Shown here in pieces: positions 21,807-32,810 of a DNA stretch of 64,000 bases. The stretch is from Delphinapterus leucas (lineage: Eukaryota > Chordata > Mammalia > Artiodactyla > Monodontidae). The notes under the pieces were generated by a model. That model had not been told where the DNA came from, ran no database searches, and saw nothing but the letters and a program-made list of their open reading frames with translations. The stretch is from contig NW_022098008.1 of NCBI RefSeq assembly GCF_002288925.2, positions 1,486,814 to 1,550,813 on the forward strand. Reading direction: 5' to 3'. How positions within the stretch are numbered: position 1 is the first letter of the stretch; each line of letters opens with the position of its first letter. The translations under genes were made by a program, and so were the position numbers.

Positions 21807-22285
21807 CAATCACCACCAGCATAGTCTGAACACAAAACCATAACCTCTCGAGGATCCCTGGGGCTAAGGTCACCACGGCCTCACCCTCTCTTCCTCTCCT
21901 CTCCAACTCCAGCAGCTGGAAAATCCTCTCCATCTTTCTTTACTGTCATTTTAAGTATTGTCTAAAGTGGAATCATGCAGTGTGCATTGAAATGGGCTTT
22001 TTTCACTCAGCCTGATGATTCTGAGGTCCATCCCGGTTGCCGCTAACATCAAGAAGCCCAGGGTTGGAAGACACCTCAGGATATCAGCATGCACCCGATA
22101 AAGAACTTGCACCCTGTTTCCCGTTTTGGGATGTTACAGATAAAGCTGCTGTGACATTCACACACAGTTTTGTGTGAACATCATTTTCATTTCTCTGAGA
22201 TAAATACCCAAGAGTGCAAGTGCTGAGTCCTGGAATGTGTTCCTCCTGCAGGCACCCACCAGAGTGAGGACACTTTTCCAGAGTC
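21807..22285 (-). mobile_element. Old L1, second part
   Basis: From about 21955, TTGTCTAAAGTGGAATCATG, GGCTTTTTTCACTCAGCCTG, GTTACAGATAAAGCTGCTGT and CATTTCTCTGAGATAAATAC continue the antisense older L1 begun at 21030. The stretch 21807-21950 is less certain. Many substitutions; non-coding. Confidence 0.65.
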
Positions 22286-24311
22286 CCTGCACCTTCCTCC
22301 TCCCCCCATCAACGCAGGAGCCAACCTGCTTCTCCAGACCCGCGTCAGCATTCGACACTGTCACTACTTTTGATCTGATGAACCACATTTAACATTAAAA
22401 GTCATCTGGAAAAGTGAAAACTATACCTCTCTGTAAATATGGACCCCTGCCTAATTCTAAACTGAGGTTCCCAATGGTCAGTGATTATTTGCAACTAGTT
22501 AAACGACGGGTCAACCTCGTGGTGGGGTGACGCATGAACCAGCGTTCGTCTTCTTGGAGAAAGACTCCACCACTGAATTTTCACTTTCCATTTATTTTCT
22601 GATGATGAAGAATGTCTCCTTCCAGAGAGGGGCCCTGTGTTGGACTTGGGGACCTCTCTGTGTGCGTGGCTGTCCCTCCTTTTGCATCCCCTCAGGATGC
22701 TCCCAGCCAGGGGTGTCCACACTCACTTGGGGCTGGAGGGGGAGCGGGCAGAGACCTCTGAAGGCCACAACCCCCCAGGGGTACCTGTGGTGGATTTACT
22801 CACAGCCGGGGGACATTGAGACTCGCAGGAATTTACCACCTTTGTGGAGAAACCTGTCCCAGAGGGGCAGAGCAGAGCAAGCTCTCCACCTCACCCTGCC
22901 AGGCGGAGGGTGGCCCTGGGGTTTGGAGGACACCAGCGTACTCCCTGGACCCCTGAAGCTTCTAAACAGTGTTTTCAAGCTGAGTTTGAAGGTCTCCAAG
23001 AAGACGCCTGTCTTCAGCTCACTGTTTGTTGGTCAGCGTGTATCCATGTGCCTGTGACGGCCATGGGTTGGTGCCACGGAGGAAAGGTGACCTCAAAGGC
23101 CCTTTACGGCCCCATCCAAGTGTTTGTCATAGATCTATGGATCGGATCCAATCAGATAGATCTAGAAATGTGTCCAAGGATGGATCCTCAGCACGAATCC
23201 ACAAACTAGGAATTTTCCTTGTAAAACCCAGGCCTCCCCTGTTTGGCAGTCACACTAGAGGGAAGGGGAGAGGTCGGCTCCCTGGGCTGTGAAGAGGCGA
23301 GGCTGGGGTTGGGCAGGGGCACGGGATCGGCCTCCTCCCCATTGGCCCCCGGCTGGCGGGTGGCATCAGACACACGGAGCTGCTATGACCACTGTTTGAT
23401 CAGGGATGAAATCTGCCGAGGCGACAACATCTAGCTCTGCCTGCCTTTCAGGGCTGGTCATTAAAAATGAAGCAGGGCCCAAAGAGGCCCAGAAGCCTCC
23501 GGCTTCTCTCCAGATACGAGAGAGACACAAGTTCTCAACTTGTCATGAGCAATATCCGTTTGTGTTTACTCTTCACACCTGCTGAGTAGCCTCTTGGCTG
23601 GAGCCGAGGATGCCATGCCAAAGACAATCAAAGGATCTCTGAGGATCTCCTGGGCAAGGGGCTGGGGGAGGGGTGTGGGGAAGACATCTCCCTCTGCTCC
23701 TCAAGGAAGGGGCTACCCCCTCGGAGTTTCTGCTCCGAGCATCCTTGGAAAAGAAGTGGTAGCCTGGCTCAACGTGATGGGGGCTTCGGTTCTGCGTGAG
23801 GGTTTTGCTTTTAATAATAGATTGATGTGAACAGCTTGGGCACGCCAAACAAATTCTCTACACAAAAAGTCAACTGTCGGAACGAGGCGCATCCCTGAGG
23901 CACCAAGTGCACTCAGGGAGAACGTCCCCGCCAGCCAGCCGTGCGGCTCTGGGAAGGGAGGCCCCACCTGCCGGTCTCATGAATGTTTAGTGAGGAACAT
24001 TTCTGCAGCTTACAGGAACAGCAGCTGCAGGGCTGCTGTGACATAAATGGCCTTTCAAGGAGGTGGTGGGAGGGCTTTCATGGGACGAGGATCTGTAGGA
24101 TTTTCTGCCCTAGCATTAGCCTTGAATCACCTGGCGAGGTCCGGGACCCTGAGAGCAGCCACTCGATGTCTCTAGACCAGCTTTCCTGCGTATTATTCTT
24201 TCCTATTCTTGTACTGGAAGAGGAAAAATTATCATGGGTTTTATTTTGATTTACTCCTTGGTCAGTTTTTCCAAAGAGCAAGATTGCTTTTTCCAACTTT
24301 CCAAGTGCAGC
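22286..24311. other. Unique DNA, no gene recognised
   Basis: GC-rich complex sequence. A 176-codon open frame (22527-23057) has no recognised domain. A cluster of palindromic hexamers lies at 23128-23187. The AT-rich tract around 23450-23600 could be constrained non-coding DNA. Confidence 0.5.
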
Positions 24312-24386
24312 CTCAGAAAACTGCCATTAGGACATAACTGAGGTCCAGTGGGCTCAGAAAGCTGCCATCAGGGGCTGAGGTGTCCA
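24312..24386 (+). repeat. 41-bp tandem duplication, two copies
   Basis: CTCAGAAAACTGCCATTAGG at 24312 and CTCAGAAAGCTGCCATCAGG at 24353 start two diverged copies with a 41-base offset. The second copy lacks part of the spacer before GCTGAGGTGTCCA. A local duplication, old enough to have drifted. Confidence 0.7.
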
Positions 24387-26179
24387 CCCCTGGCCTCGGC
24401 GCCTGCCCCGGACACGGCACCAAGCTCCATCCTGTGAACTTTCAGAGAGCCTGGCCCACATGTTTACTGGTCCTTGAACACTCACAGGGACAGCAGAGAG
24501 AAACTTCGGAACCTGTAAGAACTTGTACCTGGGTCCTAATGAGCTTTGTGGCGTGGAGACAAGTTCATATGCCCCATAGCCATTGCTTAGAGAAGAAAGA
24601 AAGCTCTTGGGTCAGCCCTGAAAGTTAAGGTAGAAAGATACAAAGAGGTATCTTTGTAGGCAGGTGATCGGCTAGAACAGGTGGGGTGATTTTAAATGCC
24701 CTCTCTTGATGGGGATACTCCGGAAATCTGGACGGGCAGAGTGCAAGGATAGAGTGACCCTCTTGTCGAGTGGCTCTCAGGTGTGTTTGGGTCCTGGATC
24801 CCCAAAGATCCCTCCCTCACAATTTGGGCCTCTTCTTTCAGCTGCCTGGGTGCTGCTGACACACACTGACTTTTGAGAACCCCGATTCGGTTCCAAAGCT
24901 CATTTTCAGATGATGAAACGGGTCCTGGGAGAGTCGACAGGACTTAAGGGGCCCAGGGCTTTCCGTCCAGGCAGGAGGGAGTTGTCTGTGTCCCCACAGT
25001 CAAGCTACACCAACCCCAGCACCCCGCATGGACATAATTGACCCCCCAATGGGCTGAAATGGAAACCCCTCACATCTCCATGCTTTGGGTCCTTTTAAAA
25101 CTTCTTCCTTTTCCTGTTTTGTGTTCCTTTCTTTCATCTTTTTTGCAGACATAGCAAGCATCCCTGGGTACTCTGCCAGGAGGCTCCCTGGCTGGATGGG
25201 AGATGGGGCGATGGGCACCCGGGACCACCAAAGACTATCTCTCCCCAGAGCCCAGCTGTGCTCAGGCATGCGACCAGCCCCTTCCTCGCCCTGCAGGGGC
25301 TTCTGCCTCCATCTGACAGAAGAGGGAGCTCTGTGTGGACACCTGATTTCACAGTGGAAGTCTGGAGGGATTTTCCTCTCCTTTCCTGGCTCACAGCAGC
25401 CAGAGTGGGTCCTGGCAGCACCTGTGCTCAGCAGAAAAGACCCCACCATCCGTCAGGGTCAGGAGGGGGCAGACGGTGCTGCTTGTCCACTCTCTTCCAG
25501 CAGGGACCATCAGTGACCTCATGGGCAGTGCACAGTTGTCCTGGGCCCTGGGAAACATCCCAGGCTGCCTCCTAGAAGCTGACTAGGGCCTCAGGCAAAA
25601 GTCATAGTGCTTCTGCAGGGTGTGACTGTCCCACTGAGATGGCCGAGTCCTGCAGTGGCCGTGCCAGGTCTTAGGCCCCTACACAGCCTGTACCCAGACA
25701 CACTTTAGAGTGTGGGGAGATGCAGCCCCCAGACAAGGGGCACTGGCCCTTGGACAGTCAGCTAGATGCCCTTCATGTGCATTCAGGTCTGTCCACCCTG
25801 CAGCCCCCCTGCCCCGCAGAACTGCCCCCATCCTGGAGCAAGTGAGTCTCCCTCTGGCAGGGGGGCCTCCCAGACCCTGGGGGCCACTGTCTGTGAAGTT
25901 TACTTTTAAAAGCAGGTGGCCACGAGTCAACGAAGCTTGACATTCTTTTCTATACGTGTGTCTTCCTGAACTGGGCCTGAGCAGTTTGTGATGGAAATGT
26001 AAGCCTCTTGGGTTACTTGACCTTATTTTGGAGGGTTTGAATTGGCCTGGGAGGAAACCCAGAAATGAACCATTGGGCATGTCATTGTCACTTTTTTCCT
26101 ATCACGTCTTTACCCTCCCTCCACACAATGCTTTCCCAGAGGTCCATTTCCATCTGAATGTGTAGGTAGGACCAAACGC
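24387..26179. other. Unique DNA, no gene recognised
   Basis: Complex GC-rich sequence. TGACTTTTGAGAACCCCG near 24868 may be the end of a hAT-type element, and 24885-24960 has a faint MIR-like look (TTTCAGATGATGAAACGGG). Frames of 130-150 codons (25000-25449, 25085-25516, 25679-26080) overlap one another and match nothing. Confidence 0.45.
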
Positions 26180-26500
26180 CATCATACACAAATATGTAAG
26201 TTTTGAGGTTTGTAAAGATATTTTCAGCACATTCCTGTTTCTGTGTCCCCATGCAGCAGGGTTTTCCTTGCCTGTACTGATGGTTTTACATGTTTAGAAT
26301 CATGTGGTACATTTCTTATTTCTCAAAAACACACCCTGCTATCCTTCTGCCTCTTGAAACAGCCTTACCTTGCTCCTTCTCTTGGCTACATAGTACTTCC
26401 CTGTGTTGATAAATGGGATGCACCGAGTGGCACTCACTCTGCGGCTTGCTTGCTGCCAACAGTGCTGCCACATGAATATTGGCGTATTCTGTGCTCTTGA
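26180..26500 (-). mobile_element. Very degraded L1-like sequence (tentative)
   Basis: TTAGAATCATGTGGTACATT, GGCTACATAGTACTTCCCTG, GATAAATGGGATG and AACAGTGCTGCCACATGAAT fall in the order of antisense L1 3'-region landmarks (aatcatactgt, ggctgcatagtattcc, aataatgctgcaatgaac). The divergence is high enough that this could be coincidence. Confidence 0.3.
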
Positions 26501-27179
26501 GCCTGTGAGACAGTCCCTGCATGTGGGAAACGCTTCTGCCTACCTGGGAGCCTCTTCACTTTCATCTGTCGTTCCCTCCAGGGTGACCCTCTCTCCCCTT
26601 CACCCCACCTCTGCTCCTGCCCTGCCATCATCCCCTCGTTCCCTTAACAGGTCCTAAAATGGATTGAAGAGTTTGCTATTAAGTAAACCTGTATGGTGAC
26701 TAGTCCTCATTTGTAAAGCTGCTGAATTATTTTCATCCTTATTGAAAAATAAGTCAACCAATAGATTAAACATGTAACCTAGTTGTTCCTGCATGAGGAC
26801 TGTGCGGGGATGCCTGTGGTCTGCGGTAGATCATGGCTCCTCAGCACCTTTCTCTACACGAAAGCCCTAATGTCAAAATGGGGCACAGCGGGACTAGACT
26901 TGCTTCTTCATTTTGCCTCCAGGGGCCTAAAGCAAGTGACATTGAAGTTGTGCCTGATGGCATATTTGATGCCTTCTTTCAGAAGGCTCCACAGCAGATC
27001 TGAACCACAGCACAGTAAATCTAAGCTCGAATTAATGACTCTCTATACTTCCCCCAAATCTGCTCATGACCCATACAGCTTCTGGGGTCCAGGTCCAGAC
27101 CCACCTGAGAGGCAGCGAAAAACTTCACTGAAGCCGCTCTGGGTTCAGCAACAAAAGAGATTTGGTCCCTTTGCTGCTT
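26501..27179. other. Unique DNA, no gene recognised
   Basis: A 140-codon plus-strand frame (26783-27205) has no recognised domain. No repeat was assigned. Confidence 0.5.
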
Positions 27180-27560
27180 ATTTTAATTTTAAGAAGTGTA
27201 GGTAAAGTCCCACATCCCCACATTCAAATTCCCTTCTAAAAATGGACTGCCATAATTATATGTTAAATATGATTCAAATCTGCAGGGAACTGGGACTCAA
27301 TAAGCATGAAAAAATTAATGAAAAGCTTAATTATTATAATAATACCATTAAAATCTAATAAAGGAAGAAAAAACTTGATTTCATTCCATTTTAGCTTGGG
27401 CATCTAATATCTTTTCCCTGCTTTAGCAGAACTGTAATTAATTTAGATTGGATTTTAAGAAAAGCTAAATTATATGCTATAGTACTTAAAAATTTTCAGA
27501 GAAAAGGAAATGGGAGTATAAAATAAAGCACATGAAATGATAGAGGATAACTGCAGCTCT
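27180..27560. promoter_or_regulatory. Candidate conserved enhancer, AT-rich homeodomain-type block
   Basis: Complex AT-rich sequence not explained by a repeat. It holds several TAAT cores: CCATAATTATATG near 27251, AAAATTAATGAAAAGC near 27310, CTTAATTATTATAATAATAC near 27326 and CTGTAATTAATTTAGATTGG near 27432. Such density is common in developmental enhancers and also in plain AT-rich DNA, so confidence is low. Confidence 0.25.
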
Positions 27561-27867
27561 ATCCTATAGAATTCATTTTAAGGGTTGTCCTTTTCAGGAC
27601 GTTCAATCTTTTTTTACCACTTTTTATTATTTATGAACCTTCCAGCTGCTCTGATTCCTGCTGTAGCCCCAGAGCTGCACAGCATATAGGTATTTAAGAT
27701 TCAAAATATTAATTCGATTAACAGTAGTGAAGAAGTACTTGGATGCTCTGGGTGGTAAAATGTCTGTTCACTCTGGGTCCCCCCTTACCCCACCCTCCAC
27801 ATACACACAAGAAAGCCCACAGCCCAAAGCTCTAAGACTGATGTTCCCAACTTACTTTTCCAGTGGA
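27561..27867. other. Unique DNA, nothing assignable
   Basis: Mixed sequence up to the target-site duplication of the next L1. No feature was recognised. Confidence 0.5.
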
Positions 27868-27879
27868 AGGAGTATATTT

Positions 27880-28127
27880 ATTTATTTTTAATTTAATTTT
27901 TATTTTATATTGAGGTATAGCTGATTTACAGTGTTGCGTTAGTTTCTGCTGTACAGCAAAGTGGTTCAGATATATATATATATATATCTCCATTCTTTTT
28001 CAGATTCTTTTCCCATGTAGGTTATTACAGGATACTGAGTAGAGTTTCCTGTGCTGTACAGTAGGTCCTTGTTGGTTACCTATCTTATATACGGTAGTGT
28101 GTGTGTGTTAATCCCAACCAACCTCCT
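27880..28127 (-). mobile_element. 5'-truncated L1 with 12-bp target-site duplication
   Basis: Antisense L1 3' end: T-rich tail, ATATTGAGGTATAGCTGATT, TTTCTGCTGTACAGCAAAGT, a (TA)n stretch at 27970-27987, CAGTAGGTCCTTGTTGGTTA and GTGTTAATCCCAACC. It is flanked by the perfect direct repeat AGGAGTATATTT at 27868-27879 and 28128-28139. About 248 bp, a typical severely truncated insertion. Confidence 0.93.
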
Positions 28128-28139
28128 AGGAGTATATTT

Positions 28140-28372
28140 CTTTGTCCATCAAATGTCCTTGGTGATGCAAGCCTCTCCCAGAGCTCGGATGTGCACAGTC
28201 CGCCAGAGGTGCCGGGCACAGTAGCGGGAAGGCAGGAACCCCAATCTTGACCCCATAGGAGTGACTTAATAGGAAACTGTATTTTTTTCCATAATCCTCT
28301 TTTCCTGCTATTTCATTCTGAAGAATGGACCCACACCTGCTGTGCCCATCTCTCTGTAACCATTTAATGAGG
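28140..28372. other. Unique DNA
   Basis: No feature was recognised. Confidence 0.45.
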
Positions 28373-28445
28373 CCTTGTGATTTATTCCACAAACATCTAT
28401 TGGACACACACTACATGGAAGATTCCTCCTTGGCCACTGGGCAGT
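28373..28445 (+). repeat. L2 3'-end remnant (probable)
   Basis: TTGTGATTTATTCCACAAAC followed by ATCTATTGGACACACACTAC matches the L2 word attcaacaaatatttattgagcacctac with moderate divergence. Only about 70 bases can be recognised. Confidence 0.45.
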
Positions 28446-29609
28446 CAGATCTACACAAGCACTGGAAAAGTTAAAGGGAATCAACGGAGCAGTTTAGATG
28501 CCATTCAATGCCAATCAAAATGCTTGATCATTGCTCCTACTGACGGTTAGGGGCCTATCACATTTATTTTACTTTTGCTTTTAGTTAGAACAATAAGCAA
28601 TCATTACGTCCTGTCAGTTCTGGGTCTGAATTCTTTCTGGTGAGACTCTCTCCACAACCAGCTTTCAGTTCAATCTCCAGGCTGTTTGCCTGACTCACGA
28701 GGCAAGGCGAGGGCATCCTTCACACCCACCCAGCACTGCCAGGTATTAAACTCAGGGCCAGAAGCAAAGATACATGCGGCCATGGCCGCTTGCCTGGGGC
28801 CGACCAGCCTGACGTGGTTTGCCAGGGTGTGTGGAGGTTCCTGCCTCCTGGGAAGTACGAGGCCTCCAGGACGCTCAGCATCCCAGAGGAGGGGCCGGAG
28901 CATGGCTTTGCTGGTCCAGGGGCTGCCGCCTTGCGCCCTCCACCAGGAAAGGCCGTTCATGCCTCGTGCGATGGCTGGAGACAAGCCTGGTGCCTCTCGG
29001 TCAAGACAGTCACGGGATCGTTAGTGAGTCAGATCTAGAACGCAACCCAGAGACGCTCACACCTAAAGGCCTTCTTTACCAGGTGAAAAAACAAGAGCGG
29101 CTGCCAGGCCGCCTGCTCCAGGGCCAAGGGTGTAGGAGTTGGTGTAAGATGGTGTGAACGCGGTTCCCCTGACCCCAGTCCCGCAGACCACTCACCACAA
29201 CACCCGACAGACAGTTTCACCCAAGCCGCCCCTTCCAAGAAACCCCTGGGCCCTTCTCACATGCACAGCTGTGGTTTCTCAAATTTCCATGCTTTTAGCT
29301 CAAAGAATTAAGAGGCAACTATCTATTGCTCACCCATCCTTGAGTTCCCGTGAACTTCGCCCTTAATAGTCCAGCCTAATTTGATGATCTTTACATGATC
29401 CAAAGCAAAGATGGTCAAGGTTTTCTGTTCACTATAACTTCAAAATCAATTCTAAATCTCAGCTGCTCATTGACGTAAAAATGTGGAATAACCAAGTGAG
29501 AATTTGTAAACTGATGCCTGGCCAGGAAGCTGCCAGCTGGGGAATTTGTTCAGAGGTTGTGGGCATTCAAGGTTGAGAACCCTTTTCCTAACAAAGGTCA
29601 CCATGGTTT
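28446..29609. other. Unique DNA, no gene recognised
   Basis: The GC-rich segment 28680-29260 shows overlapping open frames of about 110 codons on both strands, without domains. No RNA gene or repeat was assigned. Confidence 0.5.
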
Positions 29610-30032
29610 CAAATGGACTTCTTATAAAAAGAAAAGGAATGCTGTTTCCCATCATGGCTGCACCAATTTACATTCCCACCAACAGTTCACGAGTGTTTCC
29701 TTTTCTCCACACCCTCACCAACACTTGTTATCTCTTGTCTTTGTGATGAAGCCATTCTAACAGGTGTGAGGTGATATTTTGTTATGGTTTTGATTTGCAT
29801 TTCTTCAATGACTAGCAATGTTGAGCATCTTTTCATGTACCTGTTAGCCATCTGTATGTCTTCTTTGGAGAAATGTCTGTTCAGGTCCTCTGCCCATGTT
29901 CTAATTGGGTTGTTTGTTTTTTCCCTATTGAGCTGTATGAGCTCATTATATATTTTGGATAGTAACTCCTTATCAGATAGATGGTTTGCAAATATTTCTT
30001 CCCATTCCGTAGGTTGTCCTTGCTGGCATTTC
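29610..30032 (-). mobile_element. L1 3'-region fragment
   Basis: CAATTTACATTCCCACCAAC, CTCCACACCCTCACCAACAC, TTTTGATTTGCATTTCTTCA, TGTTGAGCATCTTTTCATGT and TTGCAAATATTTCTTCCCAT are classic antisense L1 landmarks in the correct order. No poly-T tail is visible, so this is an internal fragment rather than a whole 3' end. Confidence 0.88.
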
Positions 30033-30039
30033 TTCTTAC

Positions 30040-30155
30040 TGGGACATTAACCCTTAGGACCTCATTTATTTTAATTCCTGTCACCAAATACAGCCACATT
30101 TGGGGTTAGGGTTTCAACATATAAAATCTGGGGGGACACCAATATACTATCCTAG
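30040..30155 (-). mobile_element. MaLR LTR fragment (MLT1/MST-like)
   Basis: TTAGGACCTCATTTATTTTA, CACCAAATACAGCCACATTT, GGGGTTAGGGTTTCAACATA and TCTGGGGGGACACC match the antisense 5' part of MLT1-type LTRs. Only the terminal 110 or so bases are present, directly after an L1 fragment. Confidence 0.6.
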
Positions 30156-31949
30156 TAATAGGTCTTAGTTATTTGTTATTTTGAGGGCCTAAAAGATAGT
30201 TGTTACTTTGGAGATAAAGTAGAAGTTAGGGAAATTCTCAGAAGTTGCCATACTTTGTGTGACTTTCTATTAGTAGTTTTTTGTCAGGAATGTTCTGGAA
30301 ATGTCCTTTGCCCTGGGATCATGACTTTATGTGGCTTTATATGGCTAGTTTTCTATGGTTATCTACCTCCCTCAAAGAAAGGAATACACCCTGGGGTGCA
30401 GAAACAGCCATGCTCTGTGCGGACAATCTGGGAAACACATGTGAGTGCCAGGGGATCAACCCCAGACCCACCCTTCTTGTTGACAAGAACAAGAAGGTGA
30501 CACAAGGCCAGTCTTTGAGGCTGTCTCTGAACTCACAGGAAGCAAGGCTATTTCTATTCAAACTCTACCTAATGTAGCAAGAGGCATGGGCAAGCGATCG
30601 GTACCAGTCTGTGGTTACAGAAATGCACTGGGTCCCAGTGGTGGACTCTCAGAACCCAGCTGAAGACTCTACGTGGGATCCCACGCTGCACTGAACCATC
30701 ACTTTCCTACGATGGGGAGGAGTCGGGGGAGGGACCAAATGGCCTGGACTCATGACAGCACAAGGACTAAACAGCTTACAGGGAGGGGTGGTCCTCCCCC
30801 TTAGGCAGCTGAGGCCAGAGCACTGAATCAGGGGATTCACTAAAACTACCCCTGGGTGACTGATAGGACCATTGACACTAAGTAAAAGCAAGAGTGCCAA
30901 CAAAAGACTGCCTTGCAAGGCCCAAAGGGGCCACTCTGCAAAAGTGCATTGGGAAGCAACTTCTAAGTCAGCTGGTCAGGCAGCCACCACTTTTGCAACA
31001 TCCACAAAGAAGCACTCTACCCAAGGAGAAGCAGTTTGGGGGCAAAACTTGTCTAAGTATCCCAAATGAGCCTTCTGCGGTGGCAGCCCCGTCAGAGCCA
31101 GCAGCCACCATTGGCAGAGCCCCATCCTTGACGCAAGAAGCAGGCCCTATTAAAGCAGCTATAAAACACTGCAGGACCCCTTCAAAGCCTGAGTAAGAAC
31201 CCCAGAGCCCCCTCCCCTGTCATGGGTGCCGACCTCCGCGGAGCGAGGGGCTCAGGCCCGGGGAGACTGGGACACAGGCTGTGTCATGCTTTCCAGGCAA
31301 ACTTGAGCTGTGTCTTCAAGCAGATGGGAAGACACATCATGCAAATGATGTGCACAGATCATTCACATCATGCAGATGGGCTCTGCTCATCCTGTTGCTG
31401 GGTGCACTCTCCATTAGCGCCATAGAAATCCTAAATTCTCAGAGTGAACTGCATTTTGTCAGGAGCCTATGAGGTTTTAAAACTCCATTTGTCTTTTCAT
31501 TAACTACATGGCTTCTGACTGGTTCTTGAAGTCAACAGAATAGCATGTACCAGTTTTAACAACTACGAGGGCCAATAATTTTGGGAAAAGAATAGATGTT
31601 ACATTGAGCAAACATCACAAGAAGACGTAAAGTTTGTTTTATGATGTGCTGAAGCCATCAGGAAATGAGACACTGGTGCATTTTGGCTGGTGGGGACCAT
31701 CTGATCACTCCCATTTCCAAACAAGCTGTTGATGGAGTGTAAGAGGGGAGAAACCATCTATGGAAATCAAAGGATACATGCCTTCTTTCACACTATTAAA
31801 CCAGGCTCGAAAGACAGATGAACCTAAAAAATGTTTCTGGTCTCACGGAGTATGTTGTCCATTACCAGCATGAGGAAGCCTTGCTTGTGCAGGGAACCCC
31901 GTGGTTCCCAATAGGAGGTATCTAGATGACCTTTCTCACTCCCATTTTA
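30156..31949. other. Unique DNA, no gene recognised
   Basis: Two overlapping plus frames at 30872-31069 and 30894-31196 (Lys/Ser/Pro-rich) have no recognised relatives. A direct repeat of CACATCATGCARATG lies at 31333-31347 and 31364-31378, the first copy containing the octamer ATGCAAAT. No RNA gene was seen. Confidence 0.45.
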
Positions 31950-32130
31950 GTTTGTGGTTCAGAGGTCACCAGCATCAAAACCGGGGACTGCATCAGTATG
32001 CAGATTCTTGGGCCCATTCCAGGCCTCCTGAATCAGAACTTTTGGGGGTGCTGGTGAGCTTAGAACATTCATTTTTAATGAACTATGAAGATGAGATGGA
32101 CAGTCTTTAAATTTTGAGAATTACTAGAGC
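31950..32130. mobile_element. hAT-type non-autonomous DNA transposon remnant (probable)
   Basis: GTGGTTCAGAGGTCACCAGC, ATGCAGATTCTTGGGCCCAT, CCTCCTGAATCAGAACTTTT, GGGGGTGCTGGTGAGC and TTTTGAGAATTACTAGAGC follow the landmark order of a common hAT-Charlie-related MITE (agattctcgggccc, ctgaatcagaaactctggggg, ttgagaaccactg). The outer termini are decayed. Exact family not assigned. Confidence 0.55.
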
Positions 32131-32447
32131 ACACCAAAGAGGCTGTTGGTTTAAGATTTTTCATCTCATTGGAATGCACTAGATTGCATTTGTTCCAAGA
32201 AGTGAGGAGACACCAAAAAAGACACCCAAACTGAATCTCTAGTACCATGACTTGGAGTTTGGTATTTTTTTATGCAGGATATTTTTAATTAATGGGCCTC
32301 TGTAACACTGGCCTGTGTCCACTCTAAAATAGTGCCCTGGTTTTGTCAACATTCTTCCTTCTGAGGTTCCTGGGAACTGAAGTATCACTTGGCAATCACG
32401 GTGATGTTGACAGTCCTTTTTAGCCAAGGATTAAAATTTCCCTGTGC
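32131..32447. other. Unique DNA, nothing assignable
   Basis: No gene or repeat was recognised. Confidence 0.45.
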
Positions 32448-32810
32448 TATATCGTTTATACGTGGAATCTAAAAAAAATGGTACAAATTAACTTATTTAC
32501 AAAACAGAATTAGATTCACAGATGTAGAAAACAAACATATTTACCAGTGGGAAGAGGGAGTGGGGAAGGATAAATTGGGAGATTGGGATTGACATATACT
32601 CACTACTATGTATAAAACGGATAACTAATAAGGACCTACTGTAGAGCACAGGGGACTCTACTCAATACTCTGTAATGGTCTATATGGGAAAGAACGTAAA
32701 AAAGTGTGGATATATGTATATGTATAACTGATTCACTTTGTTGTACAGCAGCAGAAATTAACACAACTTTGTAAATCAACTATACTTCAATAAAATTTTT
32801 TTTTTTTAAT
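32448..32810 (+). mobile_element. 5'-truncated L1 3' end, sense strand
   Basis: TTATACGTGGAATCTAAAAA, GGGAGATTGGGATTGACATA, GATAACTAATAAGGACCTAC, TACTCAATACTCTGTAATGG, GATTCACTTTGTTGTACAGC and ACTATACTTCAATAAAATTT form the complete sense 3' UTR of cetartiodactyl L1, ending at AATAAAA. A run of T rather than A follows the polyadenylation signal, so the tail is atypical. Confidence 0.92.

Noticed and set aside
24765..24885. Third hAT-type element near 24.8 kb
   Set aside because: Only the last words (GCTGCTGACACACACTGACT, TTTTGAGAACCCC) resemble the family. The rest does not align by eye.
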